In this document: one piece after another, positions 15,302-22,411 of the stretch
Numbering within the stretch: the stretch's first letter is position 1
Layout: the number at the start of each line of letters is the position of its first letter
Source of the DNA: a virus
Length of the DNA stretch: 27,222 nt
Reading direction: 5' to 3' (one strand)
IMG/VR virus record: IMGVR_UViG_3300020158_000013
Location: 1 to 27,222 of that record
Notes under the pieces: model-generated
Databases searched by the model: none
Told to the model about the DNA's origin: nothing
What the model saw: the letters and a program-made list of their open reading frames with translations, nothing else
Made by a program: the position numbers and the translations under genes

Positions 15302-15512
15302 TTTTCTTTGCTTTCTTAACGGCTGCTTTAAAGTCTTTACAAAAATGCGAACCAACCAATTCTATTGCTGGTATCAAATCTTTCCAATGTTCTATATCTC
15401 GCGGATGCCAACTATTTTTTGATTTTTGCATATTTTTTAGCATGTTGTAGCTTTCTGCTAAAGCACCAACAACTATGTCGTCAATGTTGTCATCATCTAT
15501 TTTAATTTTCAT
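15285..15512 (-). CDS. Hypothetical small protein (75 aa)
   Basis: A 75-residue protein with an acidic N-terminus (MKIKIDDDNIDDIVVGAL) and a basic Lys-rich C-terminus (KAAVKKAKKNEFKS). A WHPRDIEHWKDLIPAI segment in the centre is the most distinctive part. It overlaps its neighbours by 4 and 17 bases. No function can be assigned; the charge split could suit an adaptor or nucleic-acid-associated peptide. Confidence 0.7.
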   Translation of the reverse strand: MKIKIDDDNIDDIVVGALAESYNMLKNMQKSKNSWHPRDIEHWKDLIPAIELVGSHFCKDFKAAVKKAKKNEFKS

Positions 15513-15700
15513 GTTCTTAACTTATTATTTTCAAACGGCATGCACTGCGCTGCAGCCAATGTTACTTCAGGTTTAAAAGGTAGCGCTAAAAATTCTTTTT
15601 TAATCTGTTCGCAATGCGCTTCTGTTACTGTTTGGTGCGATGAAATAAAATCGCACTTGTTTGCCATGCACATAACAGCTACAAAAATAAAAGCGTTCAT
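15509..15700 (-). CDS. Small Cys-containing protein with hydrophobic N-terminus (63 aa)
   Basis: A 63-residue protein starting MNAFIFVAVMCMANKCDFISS. The first 13 residues are hydrophobic without a positively charged start, so this could be a weak signal or anchor. Four Cys residues (11, 16, 30, 53) and a compact polar remainder suggest an exported, disulfide-stabilised peptide, although a clear signal-peptidase site is not obvious. It overlaps both neighbours by one to four bases. Function unknown. Confidence 0.65.
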   Translation of the reverse strand: MNAFIFVAVMCMANKCDFISSHQTVTEAHCEQIKKEFLALPFKPEVTLAAAQCMPFENNKLRT

Positions 15701-15897
15701 TAGTCGTTTTCCTCTCGAAACTTTGGACTGCGCATGTATCTTAATTCTTTTTCCATGACGTGCATCTCTTCCACGCTATCGCACACCCAAATTCCAAGTA
15801 AATGATCGTATCGTGATGTGTCAATATCTTCTACGCCTGTAATGGTTTCCATTACATAGTTACCTTTATACCGGTGCTCAACTATAAAGTTACTCAT
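15700..15897 (-). CDS. Hypothetical small acidic protein (65 aa)
   Basis: A 65-residue protein beginning MSNFIVEHRYKGNYVME, with a beta-rich first half and a helical acidic C-terminus (CDSVEEMHVMEKELRYM). Its ATG overlaps the stop of the sigma-4-like gene by 4 bases, so the two are probably translated together. No family was recognised. Confidence 0.7.
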   Translation of the reverse strand: MSNFIVEHRYKGNYVMETITGVEDIDTSRYDHLLGIWVCDSVEEMHVMEKELRYMRSPKFREEND

Positions 15898-16193
15898 ATC
15901 TTTAACTCCTCTTTTATTTGTTCAATTGCCTTAGCAAGATGATACCTAAAAAACTTTTCAGATACATGGATTTCTTTGTTGTTTTGACCTGCCAAAAACG
16001 CTTCAACAACAATGCGCTGTTTTTCTGAAAGTTTTCTGTTAATAATTTTCCTAATATCAGTTATATCGTCGTTTGTCCATGGTAGCCAGCCATCGTTTGA
16101 TACGGTTGATGTCTGAGTCTGTATGTCATCTAATTCCAAGGGATCTACTTCCTCATCTGAAAGCCGCGGGTTTGAACATCTAATTTTGTGCAT
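15894..16193 (-). CDS. Stand-alone sigma region 4-like helix-turn-helix protein
   Basis: A 99-residue protein. Residues 1-45 are acidic and probably disordered; residues about 46-99 (RKLSEKQRIVVEAFLAGQ, then KEIHVSEKFFRYHLAKAIEQI) align with the LTxxQRxVxxLxxxGxxxKEIA...VSExTVRxHLxxAxxxL pattern of sigma-70 region 4 and LuxR-type HTHs. Relative to that pattern about five residues are missing between KEI and VSEK, so the first HTH helix is shortened. The gene begins seven bases after a TATAAT hexamer, so mRNA from that element would be leaderless; coupling from the helicase stop nine bases upstream is the alternative. No other sigma domain is present. Because the phage sigma factor at 24327-24896 lacks region 4, this protein could supply it, as in the two-part SigO/RsoA system of Bacillus. 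That pairing is inference. Confidence 0.55.
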   Translation of the reverse strand: MHKIRCSNPRLSDEEVDPLELDDIQTQTSTVSNDGWLPWTNDDITDIRKIINRKLSEKQRIVVEAFLAGQNNKEIHVSEKFFRYHLAKAIEQIKEELKI

Positions 16194-16200
16194 ATATTTA

Positions 16201-16208
16201 ATTATACA
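16201..16208 (-). promoter_or_regulatory. Promoter-like TGTATAAT element before sigma-4-like gene
   Basis: ATCTGTATAATTA on the minus strand, overlapping the end of the helicase gene and 7 bases from the ATG of the sigma-4-like gene. No -35 hexamer is recognised. The flank ATCTGTATAAT is shared exactly with the copy at 26491. Confidence 0.45.
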
Positions 16209-17539
16209 GATTTTAAAGAATCTAGTAGCGCTTCCTGAATGTTTATTTTGCCTTCTAATACTTTGACTACGTGCTCGTCAATGCTATTAGATACTGTTAA
16301 ATGGTGTATAACAACAGGTTTTTCCTGCCCTTGGCGGTAAATACGTGCGTTGGCCTGGATATAGTTCTCTGAGCTCCATGGCAAATCGAACCAGACCGTT
16401 TGTGCTGTGTCACCAGCGTTGCACTGTAGATTAATCCCGATTCCGCCGCTCTGGGGATGGGCAAGGAGCATACGAATCTCGCCACGATTCCACGCTGCAA
16501 TGTTGTTGTCGTCCAAGACCACAGCTTGCGGGAACAAAAGACGTAGCCTATTGAGGCTATGCTTGAAGTGGTAGAAGACAAGCGTTGGTGAGGAAGATTC
16601 CTCCATGATCGACTCAAGGTATTCCAACTTAGCGCGGTGTATTTCTTGCGTTTCTCCATCCGCTCCATAAATTGCGCCCGAGGTGAACTGAAGGAGTTTG
16701 CCCGCCAATGTTGCTGCAGTTGGAGCTGTGATGCGCTCTTTACCGATGTCAGCGACCATGTCTTTTCTAAGTGTGTCATACTTGACCTTTACGTTTTTGT
16801 CCAGTTCAATTTTGTGATATAGCGCTGTAAGCGGCGGCAGCTGCAAGTAATCCTCAGCTTTAAGACTAAAACAAATATCTGAAATTTTGTTTTGTATTGT
16901 AGCATCCGCGCCGTGTTTTAATTTCCATGAATATACCACTCTAGTATGGTAATTAATTTGATCTGGTTGTAAGTATTTATCTCTAAACTTTGTCAGTGTT
17001 GTTTCCAGGCGTTGACCAAGATCCAATATACCTACTTGACTCCACAGATCTGTTAGTCCCTGCGGCGTTGGAGTTCCTGTCAGAATCAGTCTTCGTTTAA
17101 AGTTTTTTAGTTGTTTCTTTAATGCTTTAAAGCGCTTGGTCGATGAATCTTTAAAGCGGCTGCTTTCGTCAATCACTAAGTTCTGAAATTTGTTTTCAAA
17201 ATTGTCTAGCAGCCACACAACGTTTTCAAGGTTTATTAGATAGATATCTGCGTCCGAATTCAAGCCTGACAATCTCTGCATCGGATTGCCCATGATCTTC
17301 GATACGCGTAGGTGCTTGAGATGGTTCCACTTCTGTACTTCCGCTGACCAGACTGTTTCCGCTACCCTTTTTGGAGCAATGATCAGCGTCTTCCCCTCGA
17401 ACTGCTCCGCTATGATCGTCAGTGTCGTCGCTGTCTTCCCAAGTCCAGGGGGTAGAAACAGACCCAAGTTCGGCACCGACTGCGCCTTGGATATAAGATC
17501 CTTCTGGTACTGATGTAGTTGAGCTCTTGCAAACGCCAT
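16202..17539 (-). CDS. SNF2-type DNA helicase/translocase
   Basis: A 445-residue superfamily 2 helicase. Visible motifs in order: QKDLISKA Q-like start, Walker A PPGLGKTATT (about residue 30-37), motif Ia TLIIAPKR, motif II in degenerate form DESS (about 124), motif III LTGTPTP (about 153), and in the second RecA lobe SGGIGINLQ and the motif VI QANARIYRQGQ (about 400). This is the SNF2/RapA arrangement found in phage replication modules beside VRR-NUC, DUF2800 and DUF2815 genes. It probably remodels protein-DNA complexes or supports recombination in concert with the VRR-NUC nuclease. Its start lies inside the C-terminal extension of the VRR-NUC frame (314-base overlap). Confidence 0.93.
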   Translation of the reverse strand: MAFARAQLHQYQKDLISKAQSVPNLGLFLPPGLGKTATTLTIIAEQFEGKTLIIAPKRVAETVWSAEVQKWNHLKHLRVSKIMGNPMQRLSGLNSDADIYLINLENVVWLLDNFENKFQNLVIDESSRFKDSSTKRFKALKKQLKNFKRRLILTGTPTPQGLTDLWSQVGILDLGQRLETTLTKFRDKYLQPDQINYHTRVVYSWKLKHGADATIQNKISDICFSLKAEDYLQLPPLTALYHKIELDKNVKVKYDTLRKDMVADIGKERITAPTAATLAGKLLQFTSGAIYGADGETQEIHRAKLEYLESIMEESSSPTLVFYHFKHSLNRLRLLFPQAVVLDDNNIAAWNRGEIRMLLAHPQSGGIGINLQCNAGDTAQTVWFDLPWSSENYIQANARIYRQGQEKPVVIHHLTVSNSIDEHVVKVLEGKINIQEALLDSLKSV

Positions 17540-17822
17540 TTATAAAGTCCTCAACATCGTCTTTGCTATGCAGCACATGAACTGGAAAGCCTTGTTCCCC
17601 GAGTTCATCAAAGACTATTACCTGGCGAGGACTTAGTCGTCCCGTCGCTGTCTTTAGTTCCACAAAGTATACCGAGTTGTTCAAGAATACGATCCTGTCC
17701 GGCACTCCCGAGACCGTGCTGATCCACTTGTAGCTCAGACCCCCTTGCTTCTTTAATAATTTTACTAAGTGCTGCTCTATCTCTTTCTCTAGCACATTCA
17801 CGTTTATCTTCCTCCGTAGCAT
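17226..17822 (-). CDS. VRR-NUC domain nuclease with long overlapping tail
   Basis: The recognisable VRR-NUC domain covers residues about 11-97: EKEIEQHLVKLL, GVPDRIVF (Asp42), VYFVELK with catalytic Glu55-x-Lys57, and Gln67 in SPRQ. This is the compact phage-type VRR-NUC, a Holliday-junction-type nuclease that is usually 90-100 residues long. Here the reading frame continues about 100 more residues across the start of the SNF2 gene in another frame. That tail is Ser/Gly/Asp-rich and looks like unselected coding. A GTG at 17801 with a GGAGG site nine bases upstream is a plausible alternative start to ATG 17822. Its 5' end in turn overlaps the metallopeptidase gene by 215 bases. Confidence 0.85.
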   Translation of the reverse strand: MLRRKINVNVLEKEIEQHLVKLLKKQGGLSYKWISTVSGVPDRIVFLNNSVYFVELKTATGRLSPRQVIVFDELGEQGFPVHVLHSKDDVEDFINGVCKSSTTSVPEGSYIQGAVGAELGSVSTPWTWEDSDDTDDHSGAVRGEDADHCSKKGSGNSLVSGSTEVEPSQAPTRIEDHGQSDAEIVRLEFGRRYLSNKP

Positions 17823-18207
17823 AGATGCTAAACACCTGTTTAAAAATGTGCTCGCCTAAGTAGGAGCGCGACTCATCTCCAATCTTGGTATCCTCTTCAC
17901 CAATGTATTCAAACACATGCGTAACTGTGTGACTAACTTCATGGTAGATCACGCCCATGCGCTCCAGTGACGTTTCCTTGGCCATCTCTTCGTAATTAAA
18001 CACAATGGCCAGCATGGCGTTTGTTGTGCCTTCTTGCTCAATGAAGTGCGACTCTGCCAACCCAACATCTAGCGCATTGTGGCGCGTTGTAATCTTTGAA
18101 TCGCGGACTGCTTGCTGAAATGCAGCATCAGAAAAGCACACCTTGATCTTAATACCAAAGTGACCAGTGTCAGCTATGTAATACGGCAGCTTTTTAGTGC
18201 TTTTCAT
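17608..18207 (-). CDS. Zinc metallopeptidase-like protein (HExxH)
   Basis: A 199-residue frame. Residues 1-130 carry a compact peptidase-like domain with HEVSH (His89, Glu90, His93) in the helix VIYHEVSHTVTHVFEY, and a downstream DESRSYLGEH helix that could give the third zinc ligand (Glu or His near 119-120). The domain resembles small phage HExxH proteins of unknown substrate. The remaining 70 residues overlap the VRR-NUC gene in another frame and have an unremarkable, low-complexity sequence, as for the VRR-NUC gene itself. Catalytic activity is likely from the motif; the biological target is unknown. Confidence 0.7.
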   Translation of the reverse strand: MKSTKKLPYYIADTGHFGIKIKVCFSDAAFQQAVRDSKITTRHNALDVGLAESHFIEQEGTTNAMLAIVFNYEEMAKETSLERMGVIYHEVSHTVTHVFEYIGEEDTKIGDESRSYLGEHIFKQVFSIYATEEDKRECARERDRAALSKIIKEARGSELQVDQHGLGSAGQDRILEQLGILCGTKDSDGTTKSSPGNSL

Positions 18208-18361
18208 TATTGTCTTTCGGTTTTAAATCATCTTCCCAATTCGTTACAATATCAATGATACCCGCCATCAATCTGTCAACGTCTTCTTTTGTTAATGTAC
18301 CGTCGGCAATTAACTCATCTGCCCAGTCGTCATCAAAAGAAACAGTTTTTTTAGTAGCCAT
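18194..18361 (-). CDS. Hypothetical acidic small protein (55 aa)
   Basis: A 55-residue protein. ATG 18361 (MATKKTVSFDDDWADEL) is favoured by its GAGGGG site and by avoiding a 38-base overlap with the upstream gene. It is acidic and helical (DVDRLMAGIIDIVTNWEDDL). Its end overlaps the metallopeptidase start by 14 bases. No family was recognised. Confidence 0.65.
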   Translation of the reverse strand: MATKKTVSFDDDWADELIADGTLTKEDVDRLMAGIIDIVTNWEDDLKPKDNNEKH

Positions 18362-18368
18362 TATTCTG

Positions 18369-18620
18369 TTACCCCTCTTCGTTTGCTTTAGCCGCCAGCT
18401 TAACACTTTTTAAATAGTCGGACTCATACGGCTCGTTGCCAATTCCATGAGCGCGCTCAATGGCCCGGGCAAACGCAACATAAAGCTCGTCCTTTGTTTC
18501 TCCCGTTTTCCATCCATTTAATATGTTTGCAGCAATATCATTTACAATTTTTTCAATCTGTTCTGTTGTTAATGGAATATTTCCTGCATGCAATCTATCT
18601 TCTGTGGTAAATGTGGTCAT
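18369..18620 (-). CDS. Hypothetical helical small protein (83 aa)
   Basis: An 83-residue helical protein starting MTTFTTEDRLHAGNIPLTTE, with an INDIAANILNGW-like helix and a RAHGIGNEPYESDYL segment. It overlaps the preceding gene by four bases (ATGA-type). No family or catalytic motif was recognised; part of the small-gene operon between primase and helicase. Confidence 0.65.
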   Translation of the reverse strand: MTTFTTEDRLHAGNIPLTTEQIEKIVNDIAANILNGWKTGETKDELYVAFARAIERAHGIGNEPYESDYLKSVKLAAKANEEG

Positions 18621-18799
18621 TTGCTTTTCCTTTGTTCAACGTGCCATTTGCACAGGTCTTTGTAATACTGAACATCTTCTGCGTACTTTTTATACATTGT
18701 GTTATAAATTTGTTGTTGCTCTTCTAAGTCTTTATCTTTTGGGCGCATTATAAGGCCGACTATAAAGCCAATCATAAACGCTAGTCCAATCTCGGTCAT
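18617..18799 (-). CDS. Small membrane protein with coiled-coil tail (60 aa)
   Basis: A 60-residue protein. ATG 18799 is preferred because a TGGAG site lies upstream and the frame further upstream belongs to another gene. Residues 2-18 (TEIGLAFMIGFIVGLIM) form one transmembrane segment, followed by a Lys/Glu/Gln-rich helix with coiled-coil character to the end. Its ATG overlaps the TGA of the upstream 34-residue membrane protein (ATGA). The two tandem tiny membrane proteins may act as a pair. A spanin or holin-like role is possible from topology alone but unsupported by context. Confidence 0.7.
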   Translation of the reverse strand: MTEIGLAFMIGFIVGLIMRPKDKDLEEQQQIYNTMYKKYAEDVQYYKDLCKWHVEQRKSK

Positions 18800-18900
18800 G
18801 GCATGTAACTCCAAATGACTTCTAACGCAACTAAGAAAAGGCCACCAACAAGGCAGGTTGCCAAAACGATGCAGCAAATTTTTAACATTGCTTCTAACAT
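18796..18900 (-). CDS. Tiny single-helix membrane protein (34 aa)
   Basis: A 34-residue product, MLEAMLKICC then VLATCLVGGLFLVALEVIW, with a single strong transmembrane segment over residues 7-30 and three Cys residues (9, 10, 16). It starts at ATG 18900 with GGAGG six bases upstream and its stop overlaps the next gene's ATG (ATGA), so it is well supported despite its length. Function unknown. Confidence 0.7.
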   Translation of the reverse strand: MLEAMLKICCIVLATCLVGGLFLVALEVIWSYMP

Positions 18901-18901
18901 A

Positions 18902-19063
18902 TTAGTCCTCCGGTGTGATATACACTTCAACGGGTTTACCTGCCAGCGCAAACTGCGCGTACTGCCACGCTGTATCGCGGACCTCAGCGGGGGTTGCGCC
19001 TCTTGCTACTAAGCCCATTGTGGCTGCAGCTGCGAATGTGAAAAGTTGTTCTTGTTCAGTCAT
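18902..19063 (-). CDS. Hypothetical small protein (53 aa)
   Basis: A 53-residue protein starting MTEQEQLFTFAAAATMGLVA and ending VEVYITPED. The ATG at 19063 overlaps the primase stop (TAATG) and an AGAGGAG site lies upstream, giving strong translational support. It is Ala-rich and helical with a short beta-like end. No family was recognised. Confidence 0.7.
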   Translation of the reverse strand: MTEQEQLFTFAAAATMGLVARGATPAEVRDTAWQYAQFALAGKPVEVYITPED

Positions 19064-21378
19064 TAAAATATCTCCTCTGTATCAAAACTGCTAATTGAAT
19101 CAATGTACTTTTGCGCAACGTCGTTTAGTTTAATACCAACATAAACGTGACGGCGCACCTTGTTTGAACGATCGACTGAGGTTCTTACACCACGATCTTG
19201 CGTTGCTGATATAAAGCGACGTTTGAACGCCATCTCCGTACCAGGGTGAATATTCTTCTGCGTTGCCCATCGCTTGTAGCAGTTAAACACTTCATTCTTT
19301 TCTGTTGCAGCATCCTTATTAAACTCAAGTACGTCGTCCATGAATTCTATCAGAGGATTGTTAAGTTCAGAGATAAAGTCTAACGTCTCTTGACCTGTTG
19401 CTGGTTGTACAAAACGCTCACCTGGACGCGCTAATCGACGAGCGTGACCTTCCATTGCCCAATTAAAGATACCAGGCAGCTCTTCGCTTAGCTTATCTGA
19501 GAGCATGATATCCTCACGTCCAAAGAAGCTATTTGTCATCTGAAGGACTAGCATCCTGCCTGTTAAAGCGTTTGAATTCTCTTGCAGCTGCAGCGCTTCA
19601 TTCGAGTACACTATGATCCTAGTAGGCAGAAAACCGTGCCAAGACTCCCTATTCTTCCTATTTACCGTGATTGGATCATTGCCAACTATACGCAATAATT
19701 GAGATACTATCCCTGCGCTATCACGCCCAATAAGGCGCGCATCTGTAAAAGAAGCCAATACTTTGCCTAACCAGGGCTGCAGTCCAAAGGAATCAACAAG
19801 CTCTTCCATCTGAGGCGACACGATGTTATGCTGTCCCAATAGCGATACAAGGATCTTATTGATGGTACCTTTACCGGAACGGCGAGGTCCAATTAGATTT
19901 AAGAACTTCTGCTGCCGCGTATCGCCGGATAGAATATAGCCAAAATACTCTTGCAGCAGCGCAATACTATCCGGATCGTCTTGCCATAGATCATTTAAAA
20001 ACTTTAACCACGTAGGGCATTGCGCCTTTGGATCATAGTTGAACTGCAACGCATTTTCTGTAAAGAAGCCCAATGTATGAGGCAGCAACACAGCCTCTTC
20101 GAAATGGAACAGACCGTTCTGTAAACTGATCAACTTCTCTGCTGGCGGTCGGTTCACGTCGTAGCCTTCCAACCATATCGGCGGTCTGGCTGATATGTTC
20201 TGCTGCAAGTGCACAATCGCCTTTAACGCATCAACAACCATGTTCACCGCTGGTGCGTTTGCATTGAAAGGTACGACGTTACCCTTGCGGTCCTGCTTCT
20301 TGCATTTGTCTAAGAACTTATACAACTGTGAGCGCACTGTTGCTTCCTCAATGATTCTGTAGTGCGTCTTCTCATATACAAAGAAGTCGTCAGTGTAGCG
20401 TACTAGTCTTGTACCTTCTTCGTTGTCGTAAAACGATTCTAAGAACCGCTGCGCGCTTTGCAATGGATTCTTATCGTCAAGAACAACCTCGCCTTTAGCA
20501 AGCGCTACCTTTAAATTGCGCTGCGATATCTTAAACAGCAGCGTGCGCAGCGTAACGCCTTGACCTTTAAACGTAGGCCACTTTTCATCTGTAGCGCCTG
20601 AAACGTAGTTCTCAACTGAACCGTCACCAAAACTCCAACGCTCCCATGCTTCTAACGCTTCATACGATCCGCTAAACTGATGATTCAAACACATCCCAAT
20701 TTCGCGCCAATCGTCGTACCCGCAATCAGGATCGAACTTTGAAAGGATCTCAGCTTCAACCCTTGCAATGTCATAGCCTTCTAATGGCGGATTGAAGTTT
20801 GCTAATGGATCGCCTGATTGGTTGATCGTCCGCGCCGGTACAAACTTTGTGAGGTCTTGGAGCTCATCAGGCAGATCACCTTCTCCGATGATATGACCTG
20901 TTACTGTAAAGAACCTTGACTTGGGATAGATCTCCAATCCGATTGAATGGTCGACGTGAGCGTGCGCTAGATCAGCACGAGTAAATATCTTGATGCCTGT
21001 ACCAGACGGCGAGACTTCTACGTAGCCTTTAACGTTGTCAAGTACCTTATGCGCAAACTGTGTAAGCGCGCCGCAGTTCGGCTCTCTGGCATCGTCTAAG
21101 TCAATGCCGATAATATTGTCTTCGCCTGTGAATACAATGCCGATACCATCAAAGCCGCCTTTTTTATACGTCTCTTCAGCTGTGAAGTAATCAATCCACG
21201 TTACTGCGTCTGTTGACGATGCTGCTGAATGGTTCGGCTGCAGCGGCAGCTTAGACCACCGCTGCGTATCGCCTTTGCCAATTGCAACGTACTTCCACAT
21301 TACAAACCGCGGAATCTTTTTAATTGACAATGGTATCGCCTCAAATACAACAGGCAATGCTATTGGTTTATTTTCCAT
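19063..21378 (-). CDS. Primase-polymerase/SF3 helicase fusion (P4-type primase)
   Basis: A 771-residue protein from ATG 21378 (MENKPIALP). Upstream in-frame codons overlap the preceding gene and lack conserved-looking sequence. Order of domains: an archaeo-eukaryotic type primase-polymerase at the N-terminus with GIGIVF and IGIDLDD (catalytic Asp, about residue 90), a PriCT-2-like region (YDDWREIGMCLNH, with a GYDDW signature) and a C-terminal superfamily 3 helicase with Walker A GPRRSGKGT (about 495), a Walker B-like LASFTDARL and a motif C-like RIIVYSNEAL. It should prime and unwind DNA at the phage origin and works with the family A polymerase. Its start overlaps the DUF6378-like gene by 11 bases, so the two are probably coupled. 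Confidence 0.92.
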   Translation of the reverse strand: MENKPIALPVVFEAIPLSIKKIPRFVMWKYVAIGKGDTQRWSKLPLQPNHSAASSTDAVTWIDYFTAEETYKKGGFDGIGIVFTGEDNIIGIDLDDAREPNCGALTQFAHKVLDNVKGYVEVSPSGTGIKIFTRADLAHAHVDHSIGLEIYPKSRFFTVTGHIIGEGDLPDELQDLTKFVPARTINQSGDPLANFNPPLEGYDIARVEAEILSKFDPDCGYDDWREIGMCLNHQFSGSYEALEAWERWSFGDGSVENYVSGATDEKWPTFKGQGVTLRTLLFKISQRNLKVALAKGEVVLDDKNPLQSAQRFLESFYDNEEGTRLVRYTDDFFVYEKTHYRIIEEATVRSQLYKFLDKCKKQDRKGNVVPFNANAPAVNMVVDALKAIVHLQQNISARPPIWLEGYDVNRPPAEKLISLQNGLFHFEEAVLLPHTLGFFTENALQFNYDPKAQCPTWLKFLNDLWQDDPDSIALLQEYFGYILSGDTRQQKFLNLIGPRRSGKGTINKILVSLLGQHNIVSPQMEELVDSFGLQPWLGKVLASFTDARLIGRDSAGIVSQLLRIVGNDPITVNRKNRESWHGFLPTRIIVYSNEALQLQENSNALTGRMLVLQMTNSFFGREDIMLSDKLSEELPGIFNWAMEGHARRLARPGERFVQPATGQETLDFISELNNPLIEFMDDVLEFNKDAATEKNEVFNCYKRWATQKNIHPGTEMAFKRRFISATQDRGVRTSVDRSNKVRRHVYVGIKLNDVAQKYIDSISSFDTEEIF

Positions 21379-21649
21379 TCTTGCGGATCCCATCAACGAC
21401 GAGTTGCGCATAGCCTGCAATGTCGACCCACGAGTCGTCATAGTCAGGATCACCGTTGAGAATCCGTGCAATCTTATGGAAGATCATATCGAGCGCCTCT
21501 TTGTGCTCGTTTGCTAAAAGATTACTTGTATAGTTTGGACTGCAACGCATTACTTCTTTCAAGCTCTGAGTTGTCAATGCGTTCTGCTCAAACGTGCCAT
21601 AGCGATTGCCGCGCTGCTCAAGGATCTGGGCTACATTGTTATTTGACAT
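21368..21649 (-). CDS. DUF6378-like small protein
   Basis: A 93-residue protein from ATG 21649, with an AAAGG site upstream; the longer frame opens at a TTG two codons earlier. It has the features LEQRGNRYGTF, then SPNYTSNLL, a HKEALDMIFHKIARILNGDP helix and an end SWVDIAGYAQLVVDGI. This RGxRYG...EAL.MI.HKIARIxNGDP...DIAGYA pattern is that of the phage DUF6378 family, found near nucleotide-metabolism genes. Its helical make-up is reminiscent of MazG-like proteins but the catalytic acidic quartet is not evident. It overlaps both dCMP deaminase and primase genes. Confidence 0.7.
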   Translation of the reverse strand: MSNNNVAQILEQRGNRYGTFEQNALTTQSLKEVMRCSPNYTSNLLANEHKEALDMIFHKIARILNGDPDYDDSWVDIAGYAQLVVDGIRKNGK

Positions 21650-22052
21650 GTTCAACCTTTATTTGTGATTGTTTTAGGAAAGAGATTCCTGATGGATCTC
21701 TATATTGTTCTTTATAGTATACCGCTTTTATTCCTGATTGCAAAATCAATTTCGCGCATTCAAAGCACGGTGACAGCGTAACAACTAAATCGCAACCGTC
21801 TGTTGCTGTTCCTGTTCGCGCTGCAAACATCAGCGCGTTCGATTCAGCGTGCAGCACTTCAGGCCGCGTTGCTAGTCCATCCTCACAGACGTTATCCCAA
21901 CCAGCTGGCATGCCATTGTAACCAACGCTGATAACGCGATTCTCTTTGACAATCACAGCGCCAACGTGATTACGCTTTGCATGAGACAGTTCAGCGTACG
22001 CTTCTGCTGCCTTCATGTGAGCCGCAATTAGGCGAGTATTGTCGGCAGGCAT
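21639..22052 (-). CDS. Deoxycytidylate (dCMP) deaminase
   Basis: A 137-residue zinc-dependent deaminase that converts dCMP to dUMP. Visible are AKRNHVGAVIVKENRVIS, a GYNGMPAGWDN loop, His68-Ala-Glu70 and the Pro-Cys96-x-x-Cys99 pair, the standard zinc-binding set of cytidine/dCMP deaminases. GYNGxPxGxDN is the substrate-binding signature of the dCMP subclass. The ATG at 22052 has an AAGGG site. It overlaps MazG-like and DUF6378-like genes on either side. Together with the ThyA-family enzyme it belongs to a pyrimidine-nucleotide cluster. Confidence 0.9.
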   Translation of the reverse strand: MPADNTRLIAAHMKAAEAYAELSHAKRNHVGAVIVKENRVISVGYNGMPAGWDNVCEDGLATRPEVLHAESNALMFAARTGTATDGCDLVVTLSPCFECAKLILQSGIKAVYYKEQYRDPSGISFLKQSQIKVEHVK

Positions 22053-22411
22053 CCGTGATTCCCTTTATGAGATGGTGCTACCCAACCCTCTGGCTTGAGT
22101 ACATCAAAGCCGCCTGACTGCTCTCGACCTGGTTTGATACCTCTCACCTTCTTCATGTTGGCGTCGTGCACCGCTGCCCAAGCTTGTGGTATGTTTATTT
22201 CAGCAAGGTCTAACGTACCGACCGCAATGTAAATCAGGTCTATCAGTGCGTCTACAATCTCTTCGCTGTTCTTTGTTGACACCGCTTCCTTCAGCTCAGC
22301 GAGCTCTTCTTCTAACAGGTCAATCCGGAACGACAAGTTCGACGGCGTCAGAGGCGTATCATGAAAACCATACTTTGAATGAAACGCATCAAGGTCAATT
22401 GCGAAATTCAT
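22028..22411 (-). CDS. MazG-like nucleotide pyrophosphohydrolase
   Basis: A 127-residue all-alpha protein. Residues 33-38 (LEEELAEL) and 50-58 (EEIVDALID) give the EExxE...ExxD acidic signature of the MazG/dUTPase-like NTP pyrophosphohydrolase fold. The C-terminal third (KVRGIKPGREQSGGFDVLKPEGW) matches phage members that end KPxGW. An AGGAG site precedes ATG 22411, which lies inside the end of the ThyA-family gene. Probable role: hydrolysis of a deoxynucleoside triphosphate to limit an unwanted nucleotide (for instance dCTP or ppGpp in other phages). The substrate cannot be read from sequence. Confidence 0.85.
   Translation of the reverse strand: MNFAIDLDAFHSKYGFHDTPLTPSNLSFRIDLLEEELAELKEAVSTKNSEEIVDALIDLIYIAVGTLDLAEINIPQAWAAVHDANMKKVRGIKPGREQSGGFDVLKPEGWVAPSHKGNHGCLPTILA

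Noticed and set aside
18617-18799. Spanin or holin function for the small membrane protein
   Set aside because: Only the single helix with a coiled tail fits; there is no paired outer-membrane lipoprotein, no endolysin nearby, and the gene lies in a replication operon.
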